From the NCBI GenBank assembly GCA_963854835.1, contig OY978530.1, positions 35,292,639-35,356,638 on the forward strand: DNA of 64,000 bases, given 5' to 3'. Both the position numbers and the translations under genes were made by a program. The stretch's first letter is position 1, and every line of letters begins with the position of its first letter. Under the pieces are notes generated by a model, which saw only the letters and a program-made list of their open reading frames with translations, had not been told where the DNA came from and did no database searches. This DNA comes from Megamerina dolium (lineage: Eukaryota > Arthropoda > Insecta > Diptera > Megamerinidae). Below are positions 1 to 10,129 of this stretch, one piece after another.

Positions 1-60
1 TTTTTAGTCCGTCGTTAAGAGAATGGCCTGAGCTGGTGCTTCTTGATGCATTAAAAATAA

Positions 61-504
61 CACGCACACGCACGCAGCTGCCACAGATATTATGGCGGAT
101 TCTTGTCAGGAAGATTTGAGGAATCAAATCGCTGCCTATGACCATGTCGATTTCGCTTGCACGACCAGCCAAATCTAACATTTCGAATTGTTGCCAATCA
201 AGCTGAGAAATTTTAAACGTTGGAAGGAATTTGGTCAATTGTGAAAGTACAATTGCCCGTGTTTCTAACTTTTTATTAGCTTTTGTAGCGACTAATGTAA
301 CGGTGCAAGTCTGATTAAAGTTTCTGATAATTTTTCCATTCCAGAAATTTCGACGTGAGTTGCTTGCGAGGGAGACCTTAGCCGGTTTTGTACCTTGGTA
401 GAAATGAATGTCATTTGGGAACCTTGGTCGATGAGTGCTAGAACCTTCTGAAGTTCTCCAAGATACTCTATAGAGACAAGAGCTGTTGGCAAAAGTGCTT
501 GCAC
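61..504 (-). pseudogene. BEL/Pao aspartic protease, broken
   Basis: The stretch 504-292 contains ALIDQGSQMTFIS, matching the active-site loop of BEL/Pao proteases, with Q-G-S after the catalytic Asp. A second frame at about 180-61 reads LDLAGRASEIDMVIGSDLIP followed by QI, matching the conserved IGxDL block near the end of the same domain. Being in different frames, they require at least one indel between about 180 and 292. The protein would process the gag-pol polyprotein; here it is not translatable as one unit. Confidence 0.7.
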
Positions 505-681
505 CTTTAAAGAAGATTTGGAGTGTTATGAACATGGTTGCTCATTATCGGATGACCGATCCTGAGATCTCTGGTTTCTTTGTGGACTTTTCGTTTGCTA
601 TGAGCTCTTCTTGTGAATGTGGGACTGGAGTGTTCAAATTTGTGCCAAAATATTTTTGTTTCTATTGGGGATACACTCAGC

Positions 682-975
682 TTATATGTGAAGCATCGTG
701 TGATGCCTTCTCTGACATTGAAAACAGGAATGTTTGCTATTGCAATCCCGTTTAAGGTGAGTGAAAGCCAAGCAGTTCTCACAGAGATTGTGTTCTCGAA
801 CTAGCTTCACTCTATCGCGAACAGCTAACTTTGCAGAAGAGATAGGAAAATGTCCAGTTGTTTTTTGCAAAAAAGTTCTCTTCTGGCCTCTGTTTTGGAG
901 AAATCCTGGTTTGTTCGGCTTGATGCTGTTGAGCCTCTCCACGACTTTGTACCTTAGAGTAAGGAATTCATCCAT
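682..975 (-). pseudogene. BEL/Pao gag C-terminus, zinc-knuckle region
   Basis: The 97-codon open stretch ends with the cysteine/histidine pattern CENCL..H....C....C..C...HH..LH, the usual end of BEL/Pao gag. In the family this region binds the element RNA during packaging. The N-terminal part (RDRVKLVREHNLCENCL) also matches the usual lead-in. The upstream gag body is missing, so this is a fragment. Confidence 0.75.
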
Positions 976-1059
976 TTGTTGCCACGTTGGAAGGTCTTTG
1001 CGTGAACTGAGTTTTCTGTCGAGAAGCCTTGAGAGGCTAAGACGGAAAGAGAATTATTG

Positions 1060-1505
1060 AGAATTATACAGGCTTTTAATTTATCATATATAGACGGATA
1101 AATTCATGATTACTTTCGCTTTACCTTCTTTTTAATTTATATATTATCAATATTTGTATATTTGTTTTTCTTAGTGTTTGCATTGTCACTTTATATTTCA
1201 ATTTTATTTATCCCTAAATGTTATATTTTTTTATATATTGAATTGCACCACTCTAATATGTTAATTTTTATTTACTTATGTACAAATTATATGAGAGTAA
1301 TTTTTGTTTGTAATGCTTACTTATTTAGTATTGTATTTAATTTGTATTTATTTAGTATTGTATTTAATTTGCTTTATTTTCTTTTTCTTTTCTTACTTGT
1401 CTCTCACCTCATTTTTCTTTGGCACTGCGTCAATATAGCTCGAAAAACCAATAAGTAACAATAAGTATGTAGGTATCTTTATTTACGTGTGTACACGATA
1501 TAGAA
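1060..1505. other. AT-rich spacer, no gene
   Basis: T-rich sequence whose only long open frame is low-complexity and hydrophobic, which AT-rich DNA produces by chance. A direct duplication of about 26 bp (ttatttagtattgtatttaa...) lies at about 1320-1372. Nothing else is recognisable. Confidence 0.6.
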
Positions 1506-1507
1506 AT

Positions 1508-1573
1508 AAAAAATGCGGGGCACTTAAAGCCCCGAAGGGTACTTTGGCAGAAATTCTCTTCCATTACTGTTGT
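1508..1573 (-). mobile_element. 3' fragment of the tRNA-derived SINE
   Basis: The segment ggcacttaaagccccgaagg...cttccattactgttgtgc is the reverse complement of the 3' end of the SINE at 7142-7512 (ccattactgctgtg... to gggctttaagtgccacat). It directly abuts RTE copy A. Only the tail is present; the tRNA-like head is absent. Confidence 0.7.
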
Positions 1574-1577
1574 GCAT

Positions 1578-4330
1578 GTGGCGAAAATCTCCTCGGTTAA
1601 AGGTTGTGCGTTGGGTTTGGGACCCGCCACATAAAAAAACCCCCCAATGAAAAAAACAAGTATGCCTCGGATAAGGACTACCGCTTTTGTTGATGACCCC
1701 CGCAAACGAAAAAAGGACAACGATTTACGGATATGCACCTGGAATGTCCGATCCCTTTATAGGGAGGGTGCCTCTATCCAGCTGGTTGATGTCCTCGAAA
1801 AATACAGAGCTGACATCACCGCTCTCCAGGAAATGCGATGGATGGGACAGGGCTGCTCCTAAGAGCGTCCTGTGACATCTACTACAGTTGCGTGCCTTTC
1901 AGCACGAATTAGGATGTGGATTTTTGGTCAGCAAGAGACTACGACATCTTGTCTCACATTTCACGCCTGTGAACGAGCGGCTGGCCACAATCCGCATCAA
2001 GGCAAAATCCTTCAATATCAGCCTTATATGTGCCTACGCTCCGACGGATGAGAAGGGCAATGTGACCAAAGAGAGCTTCATTCAGCGCCTCGAAGAAGCT
2101 TATGACCGCTGCCCCCGCCACGATATCAAAATCGTGCTTGGCGACTTTAATGCCAAGGCGGGCAAGGAAGGAATCTTTGGTCCAACTGTCGGAAAATTCA
2201 GCCTCCACCAGAACACCTCCGATAACGGAATGAGGCACGCAGCACGAAACATGGTAATTGGTGGTACCAGATTCCAGCATCTCGACATCCACAGAGCGAC
2301 ATGGCTGTCTCCAGATCAACGAACAAGAAACCAAATTGATCATGTGATGATTGACGGAAGGCATGCTTCCAGTGAGATGGACGTGAAATCGATCCGTGGT
2401 GCCAACATCGACTCGGATCACTACCTTGTTGCAGCTAAGGTGCGCACACGCCTATGTGTCGCAAATAACAAGAGAAGTCCCACACAGAGAAAGCTCGACG
2501 TCAGTAAGCTGTGATCACCAGAGATCGCAGATGCATTTTCCACTCGACTGTTGGATCTGTTTATGCAGAACACTCCCCCACTTGATGATACATGCGCACG
2601 ATGGACACATATATACCGAGCTAATCGGTTACTACCGGCCTCTGAGGAATGAGTGGTATGATCAGGAGTGTCGCGACGCTACCGCAGAGAAAGACGCCGC
2701 CTACAGAAAAACCCTTCGTGCAGGCGTAACGCGAGCTGTTAAGGAGCGGTAAAGAGAGAAGAGGAGTGCAGAGAGACGTCTTTTCATGCGCAAGAAGAGG
2801 GAGTTGGAAATACGCGAGTGTGAGGAGATAGTGATGTGTATCGACAAGAATGAGACTCGAAAATTCTTCGAAAATATCAAGCGCATGAGTGGCGGTTTAA
2901 ACCCCGAAGCTCCTCCTTGTTGTGATGGAAATGGGAATCTGGTTACAGATGTCCAGAGTGTACTGAACCTATGGAGGGAACACTTCTCCACGTTACTGAA
3001 TTGCGATGCTACAAACATTTCCGCCAGTAGAGAAAATTTCCCGATAACCCCAATTACAGATGATGGTGTTGATGTTCCACCACCCGACTATGACGAGGTT
3101 GAAACGGCCATTTTAAGGCTGAAGAACAACAAAGCTGCAGGTGCTGATGGCCTGCCTGCCGAGTTGTTTAAGACCGGAGGCGATGAGCTGCTTACCCGCA
3201 TGCACCAGCTCATAAGCAGAATATGGTCGGATGAAAGCATGCCTGATGATTGGAGGCTCAGTGTTCTCTGTCCTGTACATAAAAAAGGAGACCCCACAAT
3301 TTGCGCCAACTACCGTGGAATAAGTCTTCTGAGCATCGCATACAAGGTTCTATCGAGCGTACTGTGTGAAAGGTTGAAGCCTATGCTCAGCAACCTGATT
3401 GGCTTCAGACCTGGTAAATCCACCATCGACCAGATTTTCACACTGCGCCAAATCCTGGAGAAGACCCAAGAAAAACAGATCGACACACACCACCTATTTG
3501 TTGATTATAAAGCCGCTTTCGACAGTCCGGTAAGGGATTACCTCTACGCAACAATGTCTGAGTTCGGTATTCCTGCAAAGCTCATTTGACTTTGTAGAAT
3601 GACACTGCATAACTCCCGTTGTGCAGTGAAAATTGGGAAGGACCTCTCCGCACCGTTTAATACCGAACGGGGTTTCAGACAAGGTAATTCGTTATCATGC
3701 GACTTCTTCAATCTTATTATGGAGAAAATAATACGAGCTGCTGATCTACGACATAATGGAACTATCTTCAACAAAAGTGTCATGCTGTTAGCGTATGCCG
3801 ACGATATTGACATAATCGGCATGAACACGCGAGCAGTCAGTGCAGCATTCTCAGAGTTGGAAAGAGAGTCGCGTCGGATGGGTCTAACGGTGAACGAGGG
3901 CAAGACAAAGTATCTAGTGTCAACAAACAAAGAGTCCCGGCGTCTTGGACAGCACGTCACTGTTGACAACTACGCTTTTGAAGTAGTAAGGGACTTTGTC
4001 TATCTTGGAACCAGCATTAACAGCAGTAATGACGTCAGCTTGGAGATCATGCGTAGGATAACTCTTGCTAACAGGTGTTACTTTGGGCTAAATATGCAAT
4101 TGAGAAGTCGAACCCTCTCTCGAAGAACGAAAACTACACTCTACAAGTCTCTCATCATGCCTGTCCTAACATATGGCGCTGAAGCCTGGACAATTTCCAC
4201 CTCGGATGAGCGAATGCTTGGAGTTTTCGAGAGAAAAGTCCTACGCAAGATCTTTGGACCTATTTGCGTTGGTGGCGAGTACCGAATAAGGTGCAACCAT
4301 GAGCTGTACGAGCTGTATGCCGATATTGAT
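1578..4330 (+). mobile_element. RTE-like non-LTR retrotransposon, copy A
   Basis: One of five copies of the same LINE family in the window (A 1578-4330, B 9196-11175, C 18829-22172, D 28040-29489, E 38251-38998). Copy A starts inside the shared 5' region (tggcgaaaatctcctcggtt), carries an APE-type endonuclease and then a reverse transcriptase, and stops at about 4330 inside the C-terminal region. Copy C continues about 300 bp further. Assignment to the RTE group rests on the endonuclease-RT architecture and remembered RT motifs and is not proven. Several frameshifts make it inactive. Confidence 0.8.
1647..2514 (+). pseudogene. APE-type endonuclease domain, RTE copy A
   Basis: The N-terminal part (1647-1862) contains LRICTWNVRSL and ITALQEMRW, the first metal-binding blocks of exonuclease/endonuclease/phosphatase domains. 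A break near 1860 shifts the frame, and 1888-2514 continues with GDFNAKAGKEG, TRNQIDHVMIDG and DSDHYLV, the catalytic blocks (Asp/Asn, Asp-His). In LINEs this enzyme nicks target DNA to prime reverse transcription. It is well conserved against copies B and C but split into two frames. Confidence 0.8.
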
Positions 4331-4336
4331 TCATAA
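2786..4336 (+). pseudogene. Reverse transcriptase, RTE copy A
   Basis: The frame 2786-3589 carries RT blocks NNKAAGADGLPAELFK, ANYRGISLL, IDQIFTLRQ and FVDYKAAFDS. A stop near 3590 shifts reading to 3599-4336, which has LLAYADDIDIIG (the YADD active site) and TLYKSLIMPVLTYGAEAW. A short deletion after SNLIG removes the PYQCG residues seen in copies B and C. The enzyme would copy element RNA at the nicked target. The C-terminal domain is cut off after ELYADID, where copy C continues. Confidence 0.8.
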
Positions 4337-5165
4337 TTGTTGTGATCTACTTCTGGCCACTGTGTACGAAATCTTTGAAATAGCAAAATATTTGGTGTTG
4401 ATGACACTGATTCCACAATTGCTTCGAATACACCTGTAACTAGTAGCTCCATAATGTGGTGTCTGCATGCAAAGTGTAATAATTGTATGTTTAATTTCTC
4501 TTCTAGTACAGCACAAACTCCAAAGGAAGTACTAGTATTACTTGCTGTTGTATCAAAACACATTACCTTAATTTTGTCTTGAACATACCAATTAATTAAA
4601 GTTGAATAAACTGCTTGACATTCATCGATTCACTTTTGACTAACTATGATACTTTAGGTATTGCTAGTACTTTGAATACCTTTTGGATGATAAAATAATA
4701 GCCCATCTGTTACATATTAGTTGATCTACACTTGTAGAATCAGCTAATACTTTACCGCCATAGCTGCATCAATTATATTTTGAACTTGTTCGATTGGTTT
4801 AGGTCAAACAATTTTGGAGGTTCGTAAGTAGATTCATCGAGGATTGCTTCTACTTTTTCAAATCTCATTGTAAACTCATAAAACCATTTCTTGTTTTATA
4901 TTGTCCTTTCTCTTTGTTGGAATTTCGAATAATTCATAAATTTTCATTAAATCATCTGTAACAACAGTACCAGCATCATTTGCAATTCTTTTATTTTTCT
5001 ATTTAAAAAAGAAGACGATTCATTCAACAATTATTTGTATAAATGACACTTTCCTAAAGAAATAAAAAAAAAATAAAAGTTTTTTGACTACAACAGCATT
5101 AAATTTGACATTGAGATTAAAACATTATACGAATAAAATCTTGGTCTAACAATTTTGTATAAAAT
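4337..5165 (-). mobile_element. DNA-transposon relic, superfamily not determined
   Basis: On the minus strand, 4563-4340 encodes VMCFDTTASNTST, LLHFACRHHIMELLVTGVF and TPNILLFQRFRTQWPE. A frame at about 4760-4680 encodes STSVDQLICNRWAIILSSKR. I remember this combination (DTTxSNT, CRHHI.E, LLFKRF) from transposon-derived proteins of insects and cnidarians, but I cannot name the superfamily. Several frameshifts and stops are present. No inverted repeats could be assigned; the left edge is at the truncated RTE copy A and the right at the Tc1 element. Confidence 0.5.
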
Positions 5166-5180
5166 CTATTTTGGTAGCTA

Positions 5181-5209
5181 CAGTGGCTCCCAGCTTATTT
5201 CGTACAGTG
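5181..5209 (+). repeat. Left terminal inverted repeat of the Tc1-like element
   Basis: CAGTGGCTCCCAGCTTATTT followed by CGTACAGTG, preceded by TA. It pairs with 6803-6831 with one mismatch. A related internal motif (cacagcttatttcgtacagt) is at 5385-5404 in the same orientation. Confidence 0.9.
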
Positions 5210-5441
5210 ACAGTTTAAAAATTGCTGCAGTCGTAATTCCTAATATAGCAAAAATTTGAACAAAATATAAATGCCATTTTTGAAAGGAAGGTTTGTTTTT
5301 TATTTTCCAAAATTTACTTTTTCAAAATTTTAGTGTTTGACACTATAAAAAAATAAAATAAGAAAAAAATAGGAAAATTCATGTCACAGCTTATTTCGTA
5401 CAGTCTCTTTAAGTTCAAACTAAAAACAAAGTAAGTTGATT

Positions 5442-6460
5442 TTAATATTTAGTATGACATCCCTTAGCGTTAATGACAGCCTGGAGTCTATTTGGCATTG
5501 AATCCACCAATTTTTGAGTGATGTCTGGTGTGATTTTTTTCCATTCCTCCATTAGTACCTTCTTTAGGTCTTGCTTATTAGAAATCTTGTGTGTTCTTAT
5601 TTTATTGTCCAAAATAGACCAAAGATTTTCAATCACATTCATGTCAGATGACTGTGGTGGTGGAGACATCAAGTGTGGGCAGTTCCAAATAAGCCAAGAT
5701 TGCAAATCCCAGATTTATGTTTTGGGTCATTATCTTGGTAGTACCGAAATTCTTCCCGCAAACCCAGTTTGTCTGCACTTTGAAGTAAATTGTTTTTCAG
5801 AATCTCGAGGTACTTCATTTTGTCCATTGTTCCCTCAATAAAAACCAATTCACCTACTCCGGCTGCTGACATACAGGCCCAAACCATCACGCTACCGCCA
5901 CCATGCTTCACTGTGGGCTTAAGGTTCTCCTTGTTTAGCTCGGTATTCGCTTTACGCCAAACATATGACATTCCGTCCGAGCCAAAAATATTAAACTTAG
6001 ACTCATCCGCGAAAATAACGGTATTCCAGAACGCAGGAGTCTTAATAATATGCTCTTTGGCGTAGTCAAGTCGGCGTTGTATATTCATTTTTGAAATGAA
6101 TGGTTTCTTTCGGGCTACTCGACCGTTCAAGTCATGATTGCGCAGCACACGTCGGACAGTTTCAGCACTGGATGATTTTCCTATTTCACGCTGAACCTCT
6201 GCAGCCAACTTCGGAGTGGATAACTTTGGATTTTTCTTAATTTTTCGTACAATATAACGCTCGTCTGATGCGTTGAAAATCTTATTAGGTGCTTCTCTGC
6301 CCTTGTTCTCCAACCGATTTTCGCGAATGAAGCGTTGAATGATGTATTGGACAGTTGAGGCACTTAAATTTGTCATTTCAGCAATTTTTCGCACACTCTG
6401 ACCTTTCCTAAAATGGTTAATTACCAGTTTACGCTGTTCCATCGTTGTACGACGACCCAT
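5442..6460 (-). pseudogene. Tc1-family transposase, one frameshift
   Basis: The start MGRRTTMEQRKLVINHF at 6460 leads into a helix-turn-helix (SVRKIAEMTNLSASTVQYII, residues about 22-42), a second DNA-binding half (to about residue 110) and the DDE domain. The catalytic Asp152 lies in FADESKF and Asp243 in YQDNDPKH. The last acidic residue is the Glu of NVIENLW, in the frame 5705-5442, so the gene needs a single 1-base shift near 5700. Spacing from the second Asp to the Glu is about 34, as in Tc1 (DD34E). The end AKGCHTKY is the usual Tc1 C-terminus, so the length (about 340-350 residues) is complete. Confidence 0.9.
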
Positions 6461-6802
6461 AACGCTAAATGTTTAATTTACAGCACTTTAACTATTTAAA
6501 ATAAGAATAATAAAAATTGTTATAATAGTTAAAAAGGTCCAAAAACTCATACAATTCAAAAAAACTTTGTAACTGCGCGGCAGAATGAAACTTACTTACA
6601 TTGAAGTTTGTGTACGAAATAAGATGTGAGCTGAAAATCAGCTGATCAATAGTTTTTCTCTCTTGCATGACAAAAAGAACAATTTTTGGGGTTCCCCGTT
6701 TTCTTATTAGGTTTACTAAACACATACACATACATCTACATTCAAAACTTATCGATAAGTTTTTTAGTTTCGATGTTACAGCCATTTACATAAAAATATA
6801 TA

Positions 6803-6831
6803 CACTGTACGAAATAAGCTGTGAGCCACTG
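6803..6831 (-). repeat. Right terminal inverted repeat of the Tc1-like element
   Basis: The reverse complement begins CAGTGGCTCACAGCTTATTT and is followed outside by TA at 6832-6833. An internal related motif (gtgtacgaaataagatgtga) is at 6610-6629, making the paired outer/inner repeat arrangement. Confidence 0.9.
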
Positions 6832-6896
6832 TATATCTACAAATCAATATTGTAAGAGTTATGGAGAGTTAAACCTATTTACTTTTGTGAAATACA

Positions 6897-7136
<240 letters not shown>

Positions 7137-7141
7137 GGGTG

Positions 7142-7512
7142 GGTGGTAGCCGTAGCTCAGTGGTTAGTGATCTAGTGATCTAGTGATCTGATCTGTAGGT
7201 CGTGGTTCAATACCCGGCTGATGCATAACAAATTTAATATCGAAAAGATTTTTCTTTCGAACTGTACCCACCTGTCGGCAAGCAATTGGCAATTCTTCCG
7301 GCAGTAACAACTTGCCATGAAAAAGCTTCTAAAAAGAACTCTGTGACAAAGCTCAGAAAAAGTGATGTCACAAGTGTTCTGCCGTTCGGAACCGGCTAAA
7401 ATAAGTAGGTCCATTCTAATACTGTCCAAAATTTAAGACGCACAGCAGTAATGGAAGAAAAGCTCGGCCAATGAGCCCTTTGGGGCTTTAAGTGCCACAT
7501 ATTTATTTATTT
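7142..7512 (+). mobile_element. tRNA-derived SINE, longest copy
   Basis: The head carries Pol III-type A and B boxes in a tRNA-like setting. The body (cccacctgtcggcaagcaattggcaa...) and the end (ccctttggggctttaagtgccacat) recur at 1508-1573, 37347-37578, 45718-45800 (head only) and 27874-27972 (head only). Length is about 370 bp. There is no open frame. The 3' end runs into atttatttattta and then (TA)n. I know of no named family with this exact sequence; it must be searched. A triplicated tctagtga inside the head is private to this copy. Confidence 0.8.
7153..7214 (+). promoter_or_regulatory. Internal Pol III promoter (A and B boxes) of the SINE
   Basis: A box tagctcagtgg at 7153-7163 and B box ggttcaatacc at 7204-7214, close to the tRNA consensus (TRGCNNAGYGG and GGTTCGANNCC). 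The 40-nt gap is lengthened by the tctagtga triplication; the copy at 45718-45800 has a 31-nt gap, the normal tRNA distance. Confidence 0.75.
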
Positions 7513-7514
7513 AC

Positions 7515-7734
<220 letters not shown>

Positions 7735-8916
7735 AGGGGTTATCCATTTTGCAGTTTCAAAAGTAAATGTAAATAAAACACATATAAAATATTTTTTATC
7801 ATGATATTTCTTTTTTATTATAAAGTTTGAACGTTGGCATTATGTGTGAAATACTACGTCATTTTAATGACCACCACGCGAATTGTTGCAAGCATCGATT
7901 CTTTTGAGGCAATTTTCGACCACTTTTTCAGGTGCTCAAGAGGTAAAGGTTTATCTGCATAAACACGGTCTTTCGCGAAGCCCCACAAAAAAAGTCAAGC
8001 GGTGTCAAATCGCATGATCTTGGTGGCCACTTGATATCGCCACGACGAGAAATTACGCGGCCAGAAAATTTCTCTTGCAATAAAGCCATATTCGCTCGAG
8101 TTGTGTGGCATGTGTCACCGTCTTGTTGGAACCACATATTCTCTAAGTCATATTCTTCAATAGCAGGCAAAAAAAAGTCGGTTATCATATGACCATAACG
8201 ATCCGAATTGACGGTGACAGTAGTTCCATCGTCGTTTTCGAAGAAGTAAGGTCCCATCACACCTCCGGACCAAAGAGCGCACCAAGCAGTGACTTTTTGT
8301 GGATGTAGTGGCCTCTCTTCAATTACTTGAGGATTCTCAGAACCCCAAATACCACAATTTTATTTGTTAATATACCCACCGAGTGAGAAATGTGCTTCGT
8401 CGCTAAAGAAAATTTTGTTCGAAAAATCGCCGTCCACCGCCTGTTGTTCAAGCACCCATTCGACGTATCTACGACGTTGTGAATGGTCAGCTGGCTTCAG
8501 TTGTTGTGTGAGCTGGATTTTATATGGATGTAGGTGTAGATCCAAATGCAAAATACGCCATAATGTGCCGTAAGACAGTCCTAATTCCTGAGAACGACGA
8601 GGAATCGACACATTCGGGTCTTCGGCAACACTTTCACTTACAGCAGCGATATTTTCGGTGGTACGAGCGAAACGATGATGCACAGGCCTTACAATATCTG
8701 TAACCGATCCAGTCTCTTCATATTTCTTCACAATTTTGCCAATCGCTTGCGTAGTTGGACGATTATGTAAACCATAATCTCCTCTTAAAGCACGATATGT
8801 GGCTGTGGCAGAATCACCATTTTTGTAATAGGTTTTTACAATTTTAATACGTTGTGCGATAGTTAAGCGATCCATTTTCGCAAATGTCAGACTTTGAAAT
8901 GAAAAAGAAAGAAATC
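7735..8916 (-). mobile_element. DD41D (rosa-like) mariner, copy 1
   Basis: The 3' end begins at 7735 with ggggttatccattttgcagtttcaaaag, after the TA of the microsatellite; this terminal repeat recurs in copy 2 (55662-56801). The element matches copy 2 up to about 8916 (gaaaaagaaagaaat) and then diverges, so its 5' terminal repeat is missing. Bases 8917-9082 are unrecognised. The transposase shows the DD41D signature. Confidence 0.85.
7870..8875 (-). pseudogene. DD41D mariner transposase, copy 1
   Basis: Translation starts at MDRLTIAQRIKIVKTYY (8875); the upstream extension in the same frame is not conserved in copy 2. The N-terminal helix-turn-helix half is followed by FFSDEAHF (first Asp), WFQQDG (second Asp) and CDLTPLDFF (third Asp). 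I count 41 residues between the second and third catalytic Asp. There is a stop after GGYINK (Gln codon changed to TAA, about 8358) and a frameshift near 7990 after LDFF. The transposase would cut and rejoin DNA at TA sites; this copy cannot do so. Confidence 0.85.
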
Positions 8917-9082
8917 CCTTTATGTTATTCGACAATTGCCGAATCCATTGGATGTATTGGAAAATATGACGACTTCCATTAATTGCTTGTTGTTTACTTT
9001 TCAAAAGGAACCAGAACGGGCCAGTTTTTTAAAAATTAAAAGTTAAATTATTTTTTGACAGCGCATACATTTTTACAAAATA

Positions 9083-9199
9083 AAGGGTTATCCATTTCGC
9101 GGTTTCAAAAGTATAGGGCTAGAATTCGACATCTGTCAAACTTAAAACAATTTCTTTCTTTTTCAGTTCAAGGTCTGACATTTGCGAAAATGGATCTTG
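9083..9199 (+). mobile_element. Isolated 5' end of a DD41D mariner
   Basis: aaagggttatccatttcgcg... through ttcagttcaaggtctgacatt to atggatc matches the 5' end of copy 2 (56801-56685) including the start codon, but points the other way from copy 1. It is preceded by TA (9081-9082) and cut at the start codon, where RTE copy B begins within a few shared bases. Confidence 0.8.
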
Positions 9200-9968
9200 G
9201 GTCTTTACCAGGTCTGAAGCCACACTGATAAGGTCCAATCTGGTTGTGGAGCATGGGCTTCAATCTTTCACATAATACGCTTAATAAGACCTTGAATGCG
9301 TTACTCAGGAGACTTATTCCGCGGTAGTTGGCGCAAATTGTGGGGTCTCCTTTTTTATGTACAGGACAGATAACACTGAGCCTCCAATCATCAGGCATAC
9401 TTTCATCTGACCATATTCTGCTTATGAACTGGTGCATGCAGGCGAGCAGCTCATCGCCTCCGGTCTTAAACAACTCGGCAGGCAGGCCATCAGCACATGC
9501 AGCTTTGTTGTTCTTCAGCCTTAAAGTGGCCGTGTCAACCTCGTCATAGTCGGATGGTGGAACATCAACACCATCATCTGTAATCGGGGTTATCGGGCAA
9601 TCTTCTCCACTGGCGGAATTGTTCGTAGCATCGACATTCAGTAACGTGGAGAAGTGTTCCCTCCATAGGCTCAGTACACTCTGGACATCCGTAACCAGAT
9701 TCCCATTTCCATCACGACAAGAAGAGGCTCCGGGATTTAAACCTCCACTCAGGCGCTTGATCTTTGCAAAGAATTTTCGAGTCTCATTCTTGTCGGTACA
9801 CATCTCTATATCCTCACACTCGCGTCTTTCTTGTTCTTTTTCCTTGCGCCTGAAAAGACGTCTCTCTGCACTCCTTTTCTCTCCGTACCGCTCCTTAACA
9901 GCTCGCGTTGCACCTGCAAGCAGGGTTCTTCTGTAGGCGGCGTCTTTCTCTGCGGTAGTGTCACTCAT
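9196..9968 (-). pseudogene. N-terminal half of reverse transcriptase, RTE copy B
   Basis: Reads TRKFFAKIKRLSGGLNPG, then NNKAACADGLPAELF, ANYRGISLLSNAFK and GPYQCGFRPGK. It is collinear with copies A and C. The YADD active site and the C-terminus are absent, so it is a truncated copy. Confidence 0.8.
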
Positions 9969-10129
9969 TCCTCAGAGGCCGGTAGTAACCGATTACCTCC
10001 TCGGCAGCAGTAGTCATGGAGTGGGATATATGTGTCCACCGTGCGCATGTATCATCAAGTGGGGGAGTATTCTGCATAAGCAGATCCGATAGTCGATTGG
10101 CAAATGCATCTGCTGTCTCTGGTTATCGC

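Larger units (their letters stand above)
1..980 (-). mobile_element. BEL/Pao retrotransposon remnant (gag end + protease)
   Basis: Reading the minus strand from 975 towards 1 gives a gag C-terminus with zinc knuckles, a linker and then an aspartic protease. This is the gag-pro order of BEL/Pao elements. The reading frame changes between the pieces, so the copy is broken. It continues off the left edge, so RT and integrase cannot be judged. No LTR is visible. Confidence 0.8.
5181..6831 (-). mobile_element. Tc1-like DNA transposon with both TIRs
   Basis: A 1,651-bp element bounded by near-identical terminal repeats (CAGTGGCTCnCAGCTTATTT...) and flanked by TA on both sides (5179-5180 and 6832-6833), the Tc1/mariner target duplication. 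It encodes one transposase on the minus strand. A second copy of the motif CTTATTTCGTAC lies about 205-215 bp inside each end, giving an IR/DR layout like that of Sleeping Beauty or Minos. This is the most complete element of the window, with a single visible frameshift. Confidence 0.9.

Noticed and set aside
1162..1458. 98-codon hydrophobic frame that looks like a membrane protein
   Set aside because: AT-rich, Phe/Leu/Ile-dominated, with a near-duplicate of the same sequence; a chance frame in T-rich DNA.
3088..3309. Antisense open frame over RTE RT (also at 9328-9549 and 20146-20367)
   Set aside because: The same shadow frame appears in every RTE copy because the sense RT codons are conserved; it is not a gene.
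7145..7220. A genuine tRNA gene
   Set aside because: A and B boxes are present, but the head is followed by a long SINE body, repeats in several copies and lacks a clean acceptor stem; a SINE explains it better.
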